Positions 11,641-22,629 of a DNA stretch of 64,000 nt are shown here, in pieces. Each line of letters begins with the position of its first letter. Positions within the stretch are counted from its first letter, which is position 1. Under the pieces are notes generated by a model that was given only the letters and a program-made list of their open reading frames with translations, ran no database searches and was not told the DNA's origin. This stretch comes from Dipteris shenzhenensis (lineage: Eukaryota; Polypodiophyta; Polypodiopsida; Gleicheniales), in the NCBI GenBank assembly GCA_047967505.1, contig CM106539.1; one strand, given 5' to 3'. The translations under genes were made by a program, and so were the position numbers.

Positions 11641-12285
11641 TACACAGTAGCCTTCTATAGCCGCTACTGGTCAAAAATTATTCATAGACTGGTTTAAATC
11701 GGTTACTCTCATTGATTTTAAACGGCCAAGTTTAAATCCCTCCCAAAACCCTGGGTAGAGGGAGATATTACATTTCTCTTGGATGGTCGTTTATTGTTTG
11801 CAAGAATTTCTGCAACCAGTACCGAAAAGCCCTCTTTAAGGAGCTAGAGAGCTCCATTTAGAGCCCCATTGGTCTCTAACAATTCTTTGGATTATGGATG
11901 ACAAGTCTAAAGGATTGGTTTTGGTAAGCGCATGTTGAAGCAAAACTTCCATCTTTTTGCTATGAGTGCATGGTTTATTGTTTTTTAAGCCTTTGGACTA
12001 CAAATGTGTGCAAACATGTGGATGATATCGTGCCTTTCATAAGTTTTGAGGGGCATGGATTTTAGTGCTGGATACCTCTAAGAGCAACTACAAGCCCCCA
12101 ACAAGGTTATTGAGGTAGCCTTTGCATTGTGTTGAAGGTAAATGCTACTTAAGTCTAGGAATAAATATTCCATCTTGGACCCCAACTTGAAGTAATACAT
12201 TTGTGACATGCAAAGTACCCCTTTAAGAGTTGAGCCCCATGAACCATCGTGTGCCTCACCACCAATCAAGTATGTTTACACCCTA
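11641..12285. other. Intergenic DNA, possible retroelement leader
   Basis: No gene is seen. The stretch ends in a primer-site-like motif, so part of it may be the leader of a decayed minus-strand LTR element. Confidence 0.35.
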
Positions 12286-12297
12286 GCTTTGATACCA
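12286..12297 (-). other. Primer-binding-site-like motif
   Basis: Plus-strand GCTTTGATACCA reads TGGTATCAAAGC on the minus strand, identical to the core of the primer site at 5118-5130. The following sequence has no clear TG start, so the associated LTR is uncertain. Confidence 0.4.
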
Positions 12298-13370
12298 CAA
12301 CTTGAAACTCAAATGAAATGGAACACAATGCCGTTTTCCCATCCTTACGACCATCTAGAATAACTAGACCAAATAATGGTGGGGCTAAAGCTAGGGAAAT
12401 GCAATGGAATGGAGGAACCAAAAATGGGATCTACTCACAAGTGACCCAACAATGAGCTTGACTCCTTTATATACCCTTTACTCCCAATGGTGCTTGTGTC
12501 TATGGGATATATATCCCATCTTTGTTAGTTGTTAGCCTAGCCCATTCCATTACCCAAGAAGGGCATACTAACTACAGTTGATTAATGGAAGGCAATTGTA
12601 TTGTTCGTAACTACAATCACATAGTGGCCCAAATGCAAGGTTGGCATTTGGTTAGATACTAGTTGCATGATGGCGGTAAGTAATTCAGGGAAGTGTAGTC
12701 AAGAATGTTAACTACCAAATCCCTCTGGCTCCCCTCTGGATTGAATTCAAAGTGTGCATGCATAGGTTCTGTCTTTCTCTAGTATGTAAAGAGCGCATTC
12801 TTGTGATGCTCTATCCTTCTCTAGTTTGTAGTATTGTAAAGAGGCATTCCTGTTATGCTCAACTCAGTGTTCGAGATTTTATAGCCTACGAAATCAGCAT
12901 CTGTATGAGGATAGAACATTGAAAAATTCTAAAATTTTCCTAATGATTGCACTTGGATTGAAGGTTTTGCTACATGTTTTGGTTAGCTACAATGGAAATA
13001 GGATGGATGCCCTATCTTCATGCTTATTCTATTAGTTTCCACGCTATTGTTGGATGTTGCTACTAAGGATGGAGTCCAACAGCTGATCCATGAGGGAAAT
13101 GCATCCCCCCCTTTTGCTGCCATGACTTACGGAGTCTGGTTTCATTTTTGAGAGTATCTTGGTCCGAAATGGAGCTTTTAATGCAATCTGACAAGGAATG
13201 ACCTACTTTCCCTTGTAGCAGAGCATGAATGCTACGTTGGAATCGTCCATTTTCCATCGGGCTACCAGAGTTTTTTGCTAACCCAGCCCTGGCTCTGCAT
13301 GGTGCCTAGATTTTCCCCTACCAGTGGGGTTGGGTGAGCCCGACCACTAGCAGGCACGGGTGAGCCCAAT
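12298..13370. other. Intergenic DNA, no gene seen
   Basis: A possible decayed LTR lies at the start, adjoining the primer-site-like motif. The rest has only short open frames without motifs on both strands. Confidence 0.4.
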
Positions 13371-13610
13371 AAGGGGACTTCCTATGATCTATCTCCAAGC
13401 CTAGAACTATGAAAGGGGAAGCCCACTAAGGGGACCTCCTATGATATATCTTCAAGCCCAGAACTATGAGAGGGCCAAAACTATGGGGAAGCCGCACTAA
13501 GGGACCTGCTATGATCTATCTCCAAGCCTAGAACTATGAGAGGGCCAAAACTATGGGGAAGCCCACTAAGCGGACTCGCTATGATCCTCCAAGGCTAAAA
13601 CTATGGAGTG
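13371..13610. repeat. Minisatellite, four units of about 60-80 bp
   Basis: Units contain CTATGATCTATCTCCAAGCC, TAGAACTATGAGAGGGCC and AAAACTATGGGGAAGCC followed by ACTAAGGGGAC. Unit length varies because the AGGGCCAAAACTATG block is absent from some copies. Confidence 0.9.
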
Positions 13611-13880
13611 AAGATGGAACGAGCTGGTCGTTTACGTGGGAATGTGCTAAGAAAAACACACTATGGAGGATAAGGCTCAAGAAAAAGGCAGGGCGATGAG
13701 GCAGTGTGGTAGGAGACCCACGTCTTGTCCACAATATTCTGACAAGGCCTTGCAAAAGCCAGCTAAAGAAAGGAGGTTGGAAGACCGAGGAGGAAGGTGA
13801 AGACTGAGGCAGCTTTGAGAACTTGAAGATCGAGTAAGGCACATGTGAGCTGCCGTCCTGGCAACCTCACTTGCTTTCAA

Positions 13881-13890
13881 TTTTATACAC
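13881..13890 (+). promoter_or_regulatory. Candidate TATA box of the aquaporin gene
   Basis: TTTTATACAC lies about 280 bp before the aquaporin start codon. It is the best TATA-like match in the upstream region, but the transcription start cannot be fixed from sequence alone. Confidence 0.25.
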
Positions 13891-14165
13891 CTTTCCTTGC
13901 TTCAAACGCGGGATTGCGGAATCTAGATCCACCTCTTTTGCTGTAGTCTGGACCTTGGTACAGCTCTGCAAAGATGGCATTCCACTTGCATGTTGCAGTG
14001 GATCATCCTCCACATGAATGACGATTCACACTTGAGAGTAGATGCGCGTTTGGATGCCATTAGATTCTTCAGTCACTGATCTCCAAACCTGCACAATTTA
14101 TACATTGAGGCTTGCATTTGCATCGACCACTGGTATTGAGCTTAACATTGCGAGTTAGGAAAGCA

Positions 14166-15321
14166 ATGCCGATCCAAAAGTTTGCCTTCGGTCGGTTCCA
14201 TGAGATCTTGGAGCCTGAACCCCTCAAGGCTGGCTTCGCAGAGTTTATTGCTACTTTTTTCTTCGTCTTTATCGGAGAGGGATCCTCCATCGCTTTTGGT
14301 ACTTCTCTCCCCACCATTCACCCTCTCTGAAACTCTTCCAGCTTATGTATTTCTGTGGCTGCAAGACTAAGGCTAGATTCCAGTTAGTGGTGTTGTTCAA
14401 TGGATTCGTAACTCCAGAATTTGGTGGCTGACTGGCAGCGATTCACTTTGCTAGCCATATGATTTTTGCTCAAATTCTGGATTTCAAATTCTCGCGTATC
14501 TTCTTCCACAACATAGCACGCAATAGACTTCAACTCTACGATCCTTTGTTCTCAACGCTCCTCTAAACTTTGTTTTGCATGTACTTGTAGATAAGGTCAG
14601 CGGCGGCACGACTCTTACGCCTGTCGGCCTCCTGATTGCCGCAATTTGCCATGGATTTGCTATATATGCCGCGATCTCTATTTCATTCTTCGTCTCGGGA
14701 GGCCACGTCAACCCTGCAGTCACAGTTGGTCTTCTTGTAGGAGGGTACATTACCCTCGTCAAGAGCATATTGTATATATTTGCGCAGCTTGTTGGGGCTG
14801 CCCTTGCCTGCCTGCTTCTGAAATTCGTCACGAATGGATCGGTAATTTACGTTTCGCACTGTTTTCAGGGAAAGGATTTGCTTGCAGAGTAGGCACTGTA
14901 GTAAATAAGAGTGCTGAGCTGATTTGTAGTCTTGTGTATCGAAATGCAGAGCTTGCCAGTGCACGCACTCTCTAGCGGTGAACCCATCTATGCAGCAGTC
15001 GTCTTGGAGATTGTATGTACCTTTATGCTCCTATATACGATTTACGCCCTTGCGGTGGATCCCAGGTCTAAGAGCAACGTCGGTTCCGCTCCTCTTACAG
15101 TAGGCCTTATAGTAGCTGCTATTATTCTTTTCGGAGGTCCCTACGACGGAGCTTCAATGAATCCTGCTCGCTCATTTGGACCTGCTTTGGTGGCTTGGAG
15201 CTGGGAAAACCACTGGGTGTACTGGGTCGGCCCGATAGTTGGTGGAGCGTTGGCTGGAATCGTGTACGAGTTTATCTACATCGATCAACAGCCAACTTAC
15301 GAGCTTCTGTCCAACGACTAG
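14166..15321 (+). CDS. TIP: Tonoplast intrinsic protein (aquaporin), 3 exons
   Basis: This gene encodes a 251-residue MIP-family channel expected to carry water and possibly small solutes across the vacuolar membrane. Exons are 14166-14298, 14591-14841 and 14950-15321. Both introns (292 and 108 bp) begin GT and end AG, keep the frame, and sit at positions typical of plant TIP genes (after helix 1 and after helix 3). The protein starts [10 protein letters not shown], a TIP-like N-terminus. It has both NPA boxes (residues 85-87 in [10 protein letters not shown] and 199-201 in GASMNPARS) and six hydrophobic segments. By alignment from memory the selectivity filter is His65, Ile187, Ala196, Arg202 (H-I-A-R), as in TIP3/TIP4/TIP6 types rather than TIP1 (H-I-A-V) or TIP2 (H-I-G-R). 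Cys118 lies in helix 3, where TIP mercury sensitivity has been mapped. The length is normal and no break is seen. There is no upstream in-frame ATG nearby. The subgroup is inference; the family is firm. Confidence 0.95.
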
Positions 15322-15373
15322 CTACTAGGCTACCAGAGATGTAACGCCATCAAAGTTTTCGATAGGCTAGTCG

Positions 15374-15379
15374 AATAAA
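15374..15379 (+). terminator. Polyadenylation signal AATAAA
   Basis: A perfect AATAAA lies 53 bp after the aquaporin stop codon, a plausible near-upstream element for 3' end formation. Confidence 0.55.
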
Positions 15380-18300
15380 ACATCATGAGATGCCTTGCAA
15401 GAGCTGATGATGTTTGAGTCACGATTCGTCCAAGCTCGTGGAGAGTCTCTTGAGCTTGTTGCAAAACGAACAAGCTGAGTAATTTCACTTGGGCTGCCCG
15501 GAATTGTGGGAAACAAGGTAGTTTATAGCGAGTTGAAGTCATTTCTTTGGAATGAGAATGAAAGTGCTTGAGTAGTAGGACAAGTAGCAACGAGTTGTTC
15601 TTGCTTTAGTTGTTATGTTGCTTCAAATGTGATCCAATGTTGGTTGATAAACTATTGTTGGTTCGTGGATCATCTAGATGGATGCACGATATTTGGCAAA
15701 GAGGAGTCTTGATCATATTGTTTCCTAAACGGTCACGGTACCATAAGAGAAACATGCATTGGAGGATGTGTGAGCGATGGCTTTAAAGTACTTTCGATTT
15801 TTTGTTGAAGAACTTTCAAATATTTGCCCTTCTCCAAGTCTTGCGAATGGAAGCTCTAGTGGCTCATCCGTCTTCAAAAGTTCACAACTACTAATCCATA
15901 AACTATGTTGAGCTCGGATCAATAGTAAAGGATTTCTAATTTTGCGAAGAAGATTCAGCGATGCTTGATCTGGTTTGTGAGACAGGGATGCGTGGGAGCT
16001 ATGCAGGGGGAGGGGGGGGGGGACGATGTTTTGTTACAACTCTTAATTCACAATGGCTTGATGCTTAAGCTCGCCAATTCTTATTCTCCGCAATTAATAG
16101 AAGCTGACGCAACGATCATCCTATGTCTGGGAATCTCATATATCAGACAAATTCTGTTTGCGAATGATAGGGAGTCGAAGCTGTTGCAAAATTTGCGCAA
16201 AAGCAGCAGTTGGAGAACTTGGAAAGTAGAAATTTATGAAGAGATGAAGCTTTTGAAGCTTGGGGTGGGGGGGGGCATGGGCGGGAGAGAGAGGGGGGGA
16301 GAGGGGGGGGGATATATAAGCAGGCTGCGGGAGAATCTTCTTCGCATGAAAATTCTCGAATGTACAACTGCCTTAATTTTTGGAACGTTACGCCTCTTGT
16401 CTTGTGTTAATTGTTTCAATCTCCCTTGCGTGTTAATTGGAAATACGATTCTTTGAATGTTAGGGGCACTTATTCCCCATTATCTCGTATTTTTTTCTCC
16501 CTTATCGTTGTCGCTGCGCAAAGTGTTTTAAATCGAAGCACAATTTCTCGGGCAAGAAGTATCCTCTCAGCATCAACTAATTTATGTAGTAGATGATCTT
16601 TCTCTACGAGCCATTAATGCGCTCATTCTTTTGGTTAGCATATTTTTGCATGGGAACATTCAACCCAAGCATGTCGATAATCATAATAATCTTGGCTTTG
16701 CTCCTGCTAATGTTTAGAGTGTAACTTATAGAATTTGTTCTTTACAAGTCTCTAAGGTTGTGACCGATAGAGTCGCATTAGGGTTGTAATAATATCATCG
16801 ATGTAGTGAATCGACATTTTTGAATTCAAAGATCTTTGCAGCAATAGAGAAAGTCTTAGTGTTATCATTGAATATTGCCTTTAAAAACATATGCCATTGA
16901 TGGTTGGCTTTATGTTCTCTAAGTTGGAACCTTACTAACATTTATTCTTGGAGCACCAACTCAATATGTAATATGTTACTACCCTCGTCCAAAATCCAGA
17001 GTATGGGGGGTAAAGGTCCATATATAATATGCATGGATTTCCTTAAAATTTTCAAATATGCAAGGGAAAAATATGAAAATTTCATGTCCCCCCCGCCACA
17101 AAATATAAGGTATATACATTGAAAAATATGCACAATTTTAAGATAAGATTCGTACATACTTTTCATAATATGTGAGGCCCAAGGGGGGGGTCTTTTGGAT
17201 GGGGGGAGGGGGTAAAATAAAAAAAAACACTAAAATATGAAAATCCATCTCCTTTCAAATTAATGTAACTTTTTCATGTGTTGCCCAAATTTTAAGGTGT
17301 AAAGACATATTTGAAGTTTTTCTAGTGTAAAACACAACCATGTTAATTTGAATAATTTCTACCCATGGCATATTGTTAAAATCATCTCATACTCAAAATT
17401 TGGATAGATTTTCTTAATAAAGGGAGTTGGCATCCCAAGCATTTTTTATGTCACCTTTGATTCTATTGGGGTCATTAATTGCTTGGGTGTAGCCATTTTT
17501 GGTGAGGTTCAGGGAATTTTTTGTATATAGGTATCTTGCATGACCTATAACTTATGCATTGCTCAATGAAATTCAGTACACATTCCAAACTTGAACATGA
17601 GAGCAAAAAGCTATGGAATAAGGATTTGGAATGAGACCGTTAAAGCATTATAAGTGCTGTGTTGCATGTGAAGCATGCATCCCGAAGACTATAGGATATA
17701 GCAATTTATTTAAAAACATCAACATTTTATTCTATACATACATGCAACTAAGTAATCAATCAAAAGTACACTATGTGAGCTTCTCCTCAATCCAAGGACA
17801 CACCTAAATGAGAACATTATGCATGGATTAACGGGCCTCCAATGTTGTGCTAAAGTGATGCATACCCATTTGAGGGCACGCTCCATAACTTTTTTTTGAT
17901 TTGTTGGAAACCAAAATGGATTGAAAATTTGGAATGCGACTACTGCATGGTGGTCTTAAAACATGAATACTTATTGGTATTGGTATCTAGATTCACCTTA
18001 AAATGAAAGTTGAAAAAGTTAAATTTTCACACCTCCCACCCATCAAATCTTGGAAGATTAAGTACTTGCAACTTACCCTTACCCTGTAACCCGCATGCAC
18101 CTCGAAGTGACCTTGCGCAGACTTTGGTTTGCCATTATCTTCCTTTGGGTAAGTTGTCTTCTATTCTTTGCTTGCCTCACCAGCTAGCTTCTCTGGGTCT
18201 ATTTTGGACTGATCGTGGCCATGGCGTCAATGGCAACATTCAGCTCGCCATGGCTTGCAAGAGAAGCAGACAGAGGTTGCGAGACAGAAAAGCTAAAAAC

Positions 18301-18740
18301 CTAAGTCAAGGTACAAGGAACAGATTGCAGGTCGAGGAAGATGGCACGATATCGAAATGGCAATGGAAGACACTTTTGCAACTTTTGCGAAGGGAGAAAC
18401 AATGAGAAAAAAGAAGACTCCTTGTAGAGCAGTAGCAGGAAGCAGTTGCAAATGCATGCATTCGATCATTGCCATTGGAGTGAAGAACACGAGCTGTGGT
18501 GTCACGATTGGTAGAAGCATTCGAGGCAGCAACATCAGGCCATTCAGGTGATTCCCAATCTTGAGTCTTCACAAGTTTTAGCCTACACCCTAAAGTTTCT
18601 AGAGTAATAATCCTACCAACACCTCGGGAGATACATGCCCAAGAGGCGATGCTCTCTAACCTGAGAAATGGCCTATAGAAAGTGAAAGGGGTGCACAACT
18701 TAGATCAACTAGCTGCAAAGAGGGCGACATTAGCTATGTT
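15380..18740. other. Intergenic DNA with G-run tracts
   Basis: No supported gene. Runs of G occur at about 16007-16022, 16263-16313 and 17171-17212 and are four-tract candidates for G-quadruplex folding. Open frames of 163 codons (15965-16456, plus) and 130 codons (18306-18698, minus) have no recognisable motif, and the first runs through the G tracts. Confidence 0.45.
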
Positions 18741-18748
18741 GGTGTCCC

Positions 18749-18898
18749 CTAAAACAAAGGAGAAACAGCTTGGGTACACAATGTCCAAGATGTTCCCTAA
18801 AATAAAGGAGAGACAGCTTGGGTACACAATGTCCAAGATGTTATCAATAAGAAGGACTAACGTGGCTCGTCCAAGATGTTGTCAATAAGAAGGACTAA
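18749..18898. repeat. Short minisatellite around AATGTCCAAGATGTT
   Basis: Two copies of AAAGGAGANACAGCTTGGGT with ACACAATGTCCAAGATGTT, then two copies of TCAATAAGAAGGACTAA with GTGGCT. Period is about 45-60 bp. Confidence 0.8.
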
Positions 18899-19149
18899 TG
18901 TGGCTCCAACGTGGTTAAATGTAGAGCAGAAGTAATGCATGATCATCCCGATCCGAGAAGTCTATGGGCTTCAACAGGACGAGAAAAAAGGAGAGAGAGC
19001 CTAAGTGCGGAAGTCATTGCTACAGTGACGACGTTTGGGCATGAAAATACGAGAGTTTCTCCAAATAAAAAGGACATCTGTAAAAAGCGGACAGGACACA
19101 AGGTGTTTAAGGACCACATCATACACATGCTAGATACAACGCAGGTTAG

Positions 19150-20035
19150 TGGTGCCTAAACCAGCCCAGTGGTTGTTTGTGATTGAGCTTTGGGATAGTT
19201 TACTTGTTTCATTTCTTAAACCAGGCGTGATTGTCCTAAACCAACTCGGTGGTTGGAACATCATGCAATTGTAGGCTGGTTCAACTCAATCACCATTTAT
19301 GTGATTGTCTTAAACCAATGTGGTTTGAGCAGACATTACTTGTTGTCCAACTTGGTGGCATGGTTGAGCAGAAATTAATAGCAATATATTTTGCAATAGA
19401 ATATCAATATATTGCCATTTTACTAAACTAGCCTGGTGGTTGAAACATCATGCAACCATGGCTGATTCAACTCAATCACCAATTATGTGATTGTCCTGAA
19501 CCAGTGTGGTTGAACAGACATTAATTATTGACCAGCCTGGTGATTGAAATTATTGTGTTTCTTAATACTTAAATTTGTTAAATTTAATTTTCTACTATTC
19601 GGGTCATATACCACTAATTCTAGAATGGGATGGCTTGGACTTTATGTGATTGTCCTAAACTAGCCCGATAGCTTGGTGCTGGTTCAAGACAAACATCAAG
19701 CAATTATTGACATAAATTGTGAAATTCGGAAATGAAAATCAATATATTGTTATTTTCTAATTGTGAAATTCAGAAATGAAAAGCAATATACTTGCTATTG
19801 TCTAATATGTGAAGTTGAGACCATCAGGCTAAACCAACCCGGTGGCTAAAATTGTGACAGTGTTCTAAACCATCCTGTGGTTGAAGTTATAACTGTCCTA
19901 AATGTATCCTAAACCAGCCTGGTGGTTGACTGTCCTAAACGTGTCCTAAATTACCCTAGTGATTGAAATTATGATTGTCCTAAACTAGCCCCATAGTTGA
20001 AATTGTGACTGTTCTAAACCAGCACGGTGGTTGAG
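19150..20035. repeat. Degenerate minisatellite with AACCA...TGGTT core
   Basis: About 15 copies of a core close to CTAAACCAGCCTGGTGGTTG occur, for example at 19158, 19238, 19424, 19497, 19833, 19911 and 20015, separated by variable AT-rich spacers and often preceded by TGTCC. The core is itself an imperfect dyad (AACCA against TGGTT). A longer duplication (CAACTCAATCACC...GTGATTGTCCT) appears twice near 19279 and 19468. Confidence 0.85.
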
Positions 20036-20198
20036 AATTGTTTTACTTTGTTATATACTTTAATTAGACTATGTTTTATCTTTTTTTAGTAGTGCAAAAA
20101 GGGGGCTCACTATATTGTTATTTCATTTCAAAGAGGGCTCATTGTTCTGTTGTTCCCACATGTTGGGTTAGTAGACAGAGTTGTATCTCAAGTTTACG

Positions 20199-22088
20199 GA
20201 TCAGAATCCGGACATTTTAATTGGGCAGAGGAGCTTTAAGCATTGTAAGCCTTGGTACATCAGAAAACTCAAAGACAAGAATGTTTGTTGTTGCAAAACA
20301 CACATAGACTTCGACCTGGCCCGACAAGCTATGAATGACTTGTGATCTGGTCGTGTTGGAGCATTGCTTCATGGAGATCGATGCCCATGCCTCCTCGATG
20401 AATGTGCAGTCTGTAGGCCACCTGGATCCTCATCATGCGTTGTAAGGTAGAGTAGGTTTTGTAGCCTAAGATCTCTGTGGGAGCTAGTGGTTTGTCTAAA
20501 GAGAGACTATGAGTGGCACCACATTGAATGCATTCGTGGCACATGCAAGCATTGCAATCTGAAGCTAAAGAAGAAGACATTTCATGTCCATCCAAATGAA
20601 ATGAATGAAGACGACCATGTTGCTCTAAAATGGACGAGATTTGAAAATGTCAAATTTGTTGATGGATTTGATAAAAAGAGATGGCTACTAACATATAAGA
20701 GCACTCAGCCAAGGGTCACATGGTTCAATACATCCCAAAATATGTGCTTCACAATTTCACGACTAGCTAGAAAGATAAGCAATTCAGGACATGCCTTGCC
20801 AATTTTCCCCATGACACTATTGCCTCTGTCATAGATTTTGCTGAAAATTATTCATTTCAAGAGCAAGATGAGATACAAAGTGCTCAATGGTACAACAAGT
20901 AGATAACAATTCTTGTGCATATCATGTACAATCATTTGCTTGATTTTTCTATGCTTGATGCCAATCTGCTTGCTGACTCATAGGAGTCCAAGTTAGTGCA
21001 GCGCACATGCCATTTCTACATTTCAAATGATAGGAAACATGACACTTTATTTGTGCAGCATACTTTTCTATAACATTGGGAATGGATGAAAAAGGAAAAT
21101 CCCCATGCAGAAAATATAAAGCAACATTGGGTGTGGTCAGATGGTGCTACCTCTTAATTTAAATCAGCCCATGGATTCTACTTTGTCTCAAGGTTCAAAT
21201 CCCTGACTGGTCTAAGATGTTGGGTCTAGCTATGGCAAGGGTGAGCATGATGGATGCGGTGCTCTTATTAAGCAAGTTCTATTTAAAAACCAATTAACAT
21301 GCTCTCAAGAAGAACTCAATGATGCCCATGATGCTGTAACATGGCTTACAGCCAACCTCTCTACATGTGCACATTCAACATACAGTAAATAAAGCGTTAA
21401 GAATAGAGTAGTGCGCAGAGTGTTCCATGAAGTTAAAGTGGATGAAGTGCAAAGGAGAAAGCCAACACGATTGCGAGAAAATTAAAGGAGTTTCTGGTTT
21501 GAACATCATATGGGGCACAACCAACTAATAAAAACAAGAAAACTTTCTTGTTTTTGCAGTGCGTGCATCATAGGGGATCATGATGATTGTGAGAACATTG
21601 CAACTGTGAAGACATGGGAGCAAGTTTAAGTTTTCCCTCTACGTTTAGATGGAGTGACAAACAATGGAGAGACAAACAAGACTCGCCATGGTTTGGGGAG
21701 AGTTTTGATGACCTCGGGGGATAACTTTGCAATTGTCGTTGCCTTTGGGGAGAATGAGGAAGATGACCCATACTTTCTTTTGCAGTGCACAAAACCTAAG
21801 CACAAGTTTGAGGAAGCATTTAAGGATAATTGGGGAATAACCTATGAGAAGTGGGATATAGTAGTCAAAGCTTTTTGGTACAAAAAGCCATCCAAGAGAG
21901 GCCACAATTACAAACTACTACATAAGAGTCCACAAACATTTGTGTACTCTCATATAGTAAGAGCTATTAAGTTCCAGATGCAACTTGTGCCACCACGAAA
22001 GAAGAGAAAGAGTGTCTTCAAATTTGATTTAGACATGCATGAGCACATCTTGGGGTGTCTTGGAGTGATGGACGAGGACAAGAGATAG
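20199..22088 (+). pseudogene. DDE/RNase H-like transposase of an unnamed eukaryotic family, broken
   Basis: Reading across frames gives an ordered set of conserved blocks. First comes a Cys-rich N-terminal part: KPWYIRKLKD with a CCC-K-x-H cluster at about 20247-20310, then C-x-C and Cys-His pairs to about 20570. Then FAENYSFQEQDEIQSAQW with a probable first catalytic Asp at 20834-20836, WSDGATS with a second Asp at 21140-21142, and YGKGEHDGCGALIK from 21231, where the third acidic residue would sit. A SCFCSAC...C cluster follows at about 21553-21590 and a last open part runs 21654-22088. Stops (for example TAA at 21155-21157) and a frameshift between 21157 and 21231 break it. I recall this block order from long, mostly uncharacterised transposase-like proteins in animals and other eukaryotes, but cannot name the family. 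No terminal inverted repeats were found. The domain call is inference; the motifs are read directly. Confidence 0.72.
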
Positions 22089-22159
22089 TACTAAGAAAAT
22101 ATAGTTTCATTGCAAGGAAACAATATTCCATTTATCCTAGAAATTGGAAAATGTATTTG

Positions 22160-22520
22160 AGACTATGTTTCTTTTAGTAGATCCCAAACAAACCACCGCA
22201 CTTGTTTTTGTAAATCGCAAATGATAAATCCCATGCTTTTTTTTAGTATATCCCAAACAACCACCATGCTGGTTTTATTAAATTGTTTTTGTAAATCCCA
22301 AACGATAAATCCCATGCTTGTTTTTAGTATATCCCAAACAACACTGTGCAGGTTTTATTAAATCCCATGATTACTTATTTTTAATATACCCCAAAAAACA
22401 ACCGCATTGGTTTTATTAAATTGTTTTTGTAAATCCCAAATGATAAATCCCATGCTTGTTTTTAGTATATCCCAAACAACCACCGTGTTGGTTTTATTAA
22501 ATCCCATAACGAATCCAAAC
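22160..22520. repeat. Tandem repeat around TATATCCCAAACAACCACCG
   Basis: About four imperfect units of 80-140 bp with GATAAATCCCATGCTTG, TTTTTAGTATATCCCAAACA, CACCGTGNTGG and TTTTATTAAATTGTTTTTG. The array starts just after the end of the transposase pseudogene and could belong to that element's 3' flank. Confidence 0.85.
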
Positions 22521-22629
22521 ATCCACAAATCCATTCATCTTGTAATAATAGAAGCAAACCACCGCATTGGTGTGGCTGTTAATATCCTAGTGTGCAACCA
22601 ACCACCATGCTAGTGACCAATTAAGAATT

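Noticed and set aside
14112-14165. N-terminal extension of the aquaporin upstream of 14166
   Set aside because: The frame is open, but the extension has no ATG and the TIP-like N-terminus begins exactly at 14166.
14842-14892. Read-through of aquaporin exon 2 to a stop at 14890
   Set aside because: The residues after 14841 do not match TIP sequence, while a GT donor and an in-phase exon 3 explain the family alignment fully.
15965-16456. Plus-strand frame of 163 codons
   Set aside because: It spans G-run tracts that create Gly/Arg strings, and has no recognisable motif.
18306-18698. Minus-strand frame of 130 codons
   Set aside because: No domain or conserved neighbour. Overlapping frames on the other strand are similarly long.
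21654-22088. Reading the 144-codon plus-strand frame as a separate intact gene
   Set aside because: It continues directly from the transposase-like blocks upstream and is best explained as the tail of that broken gene.
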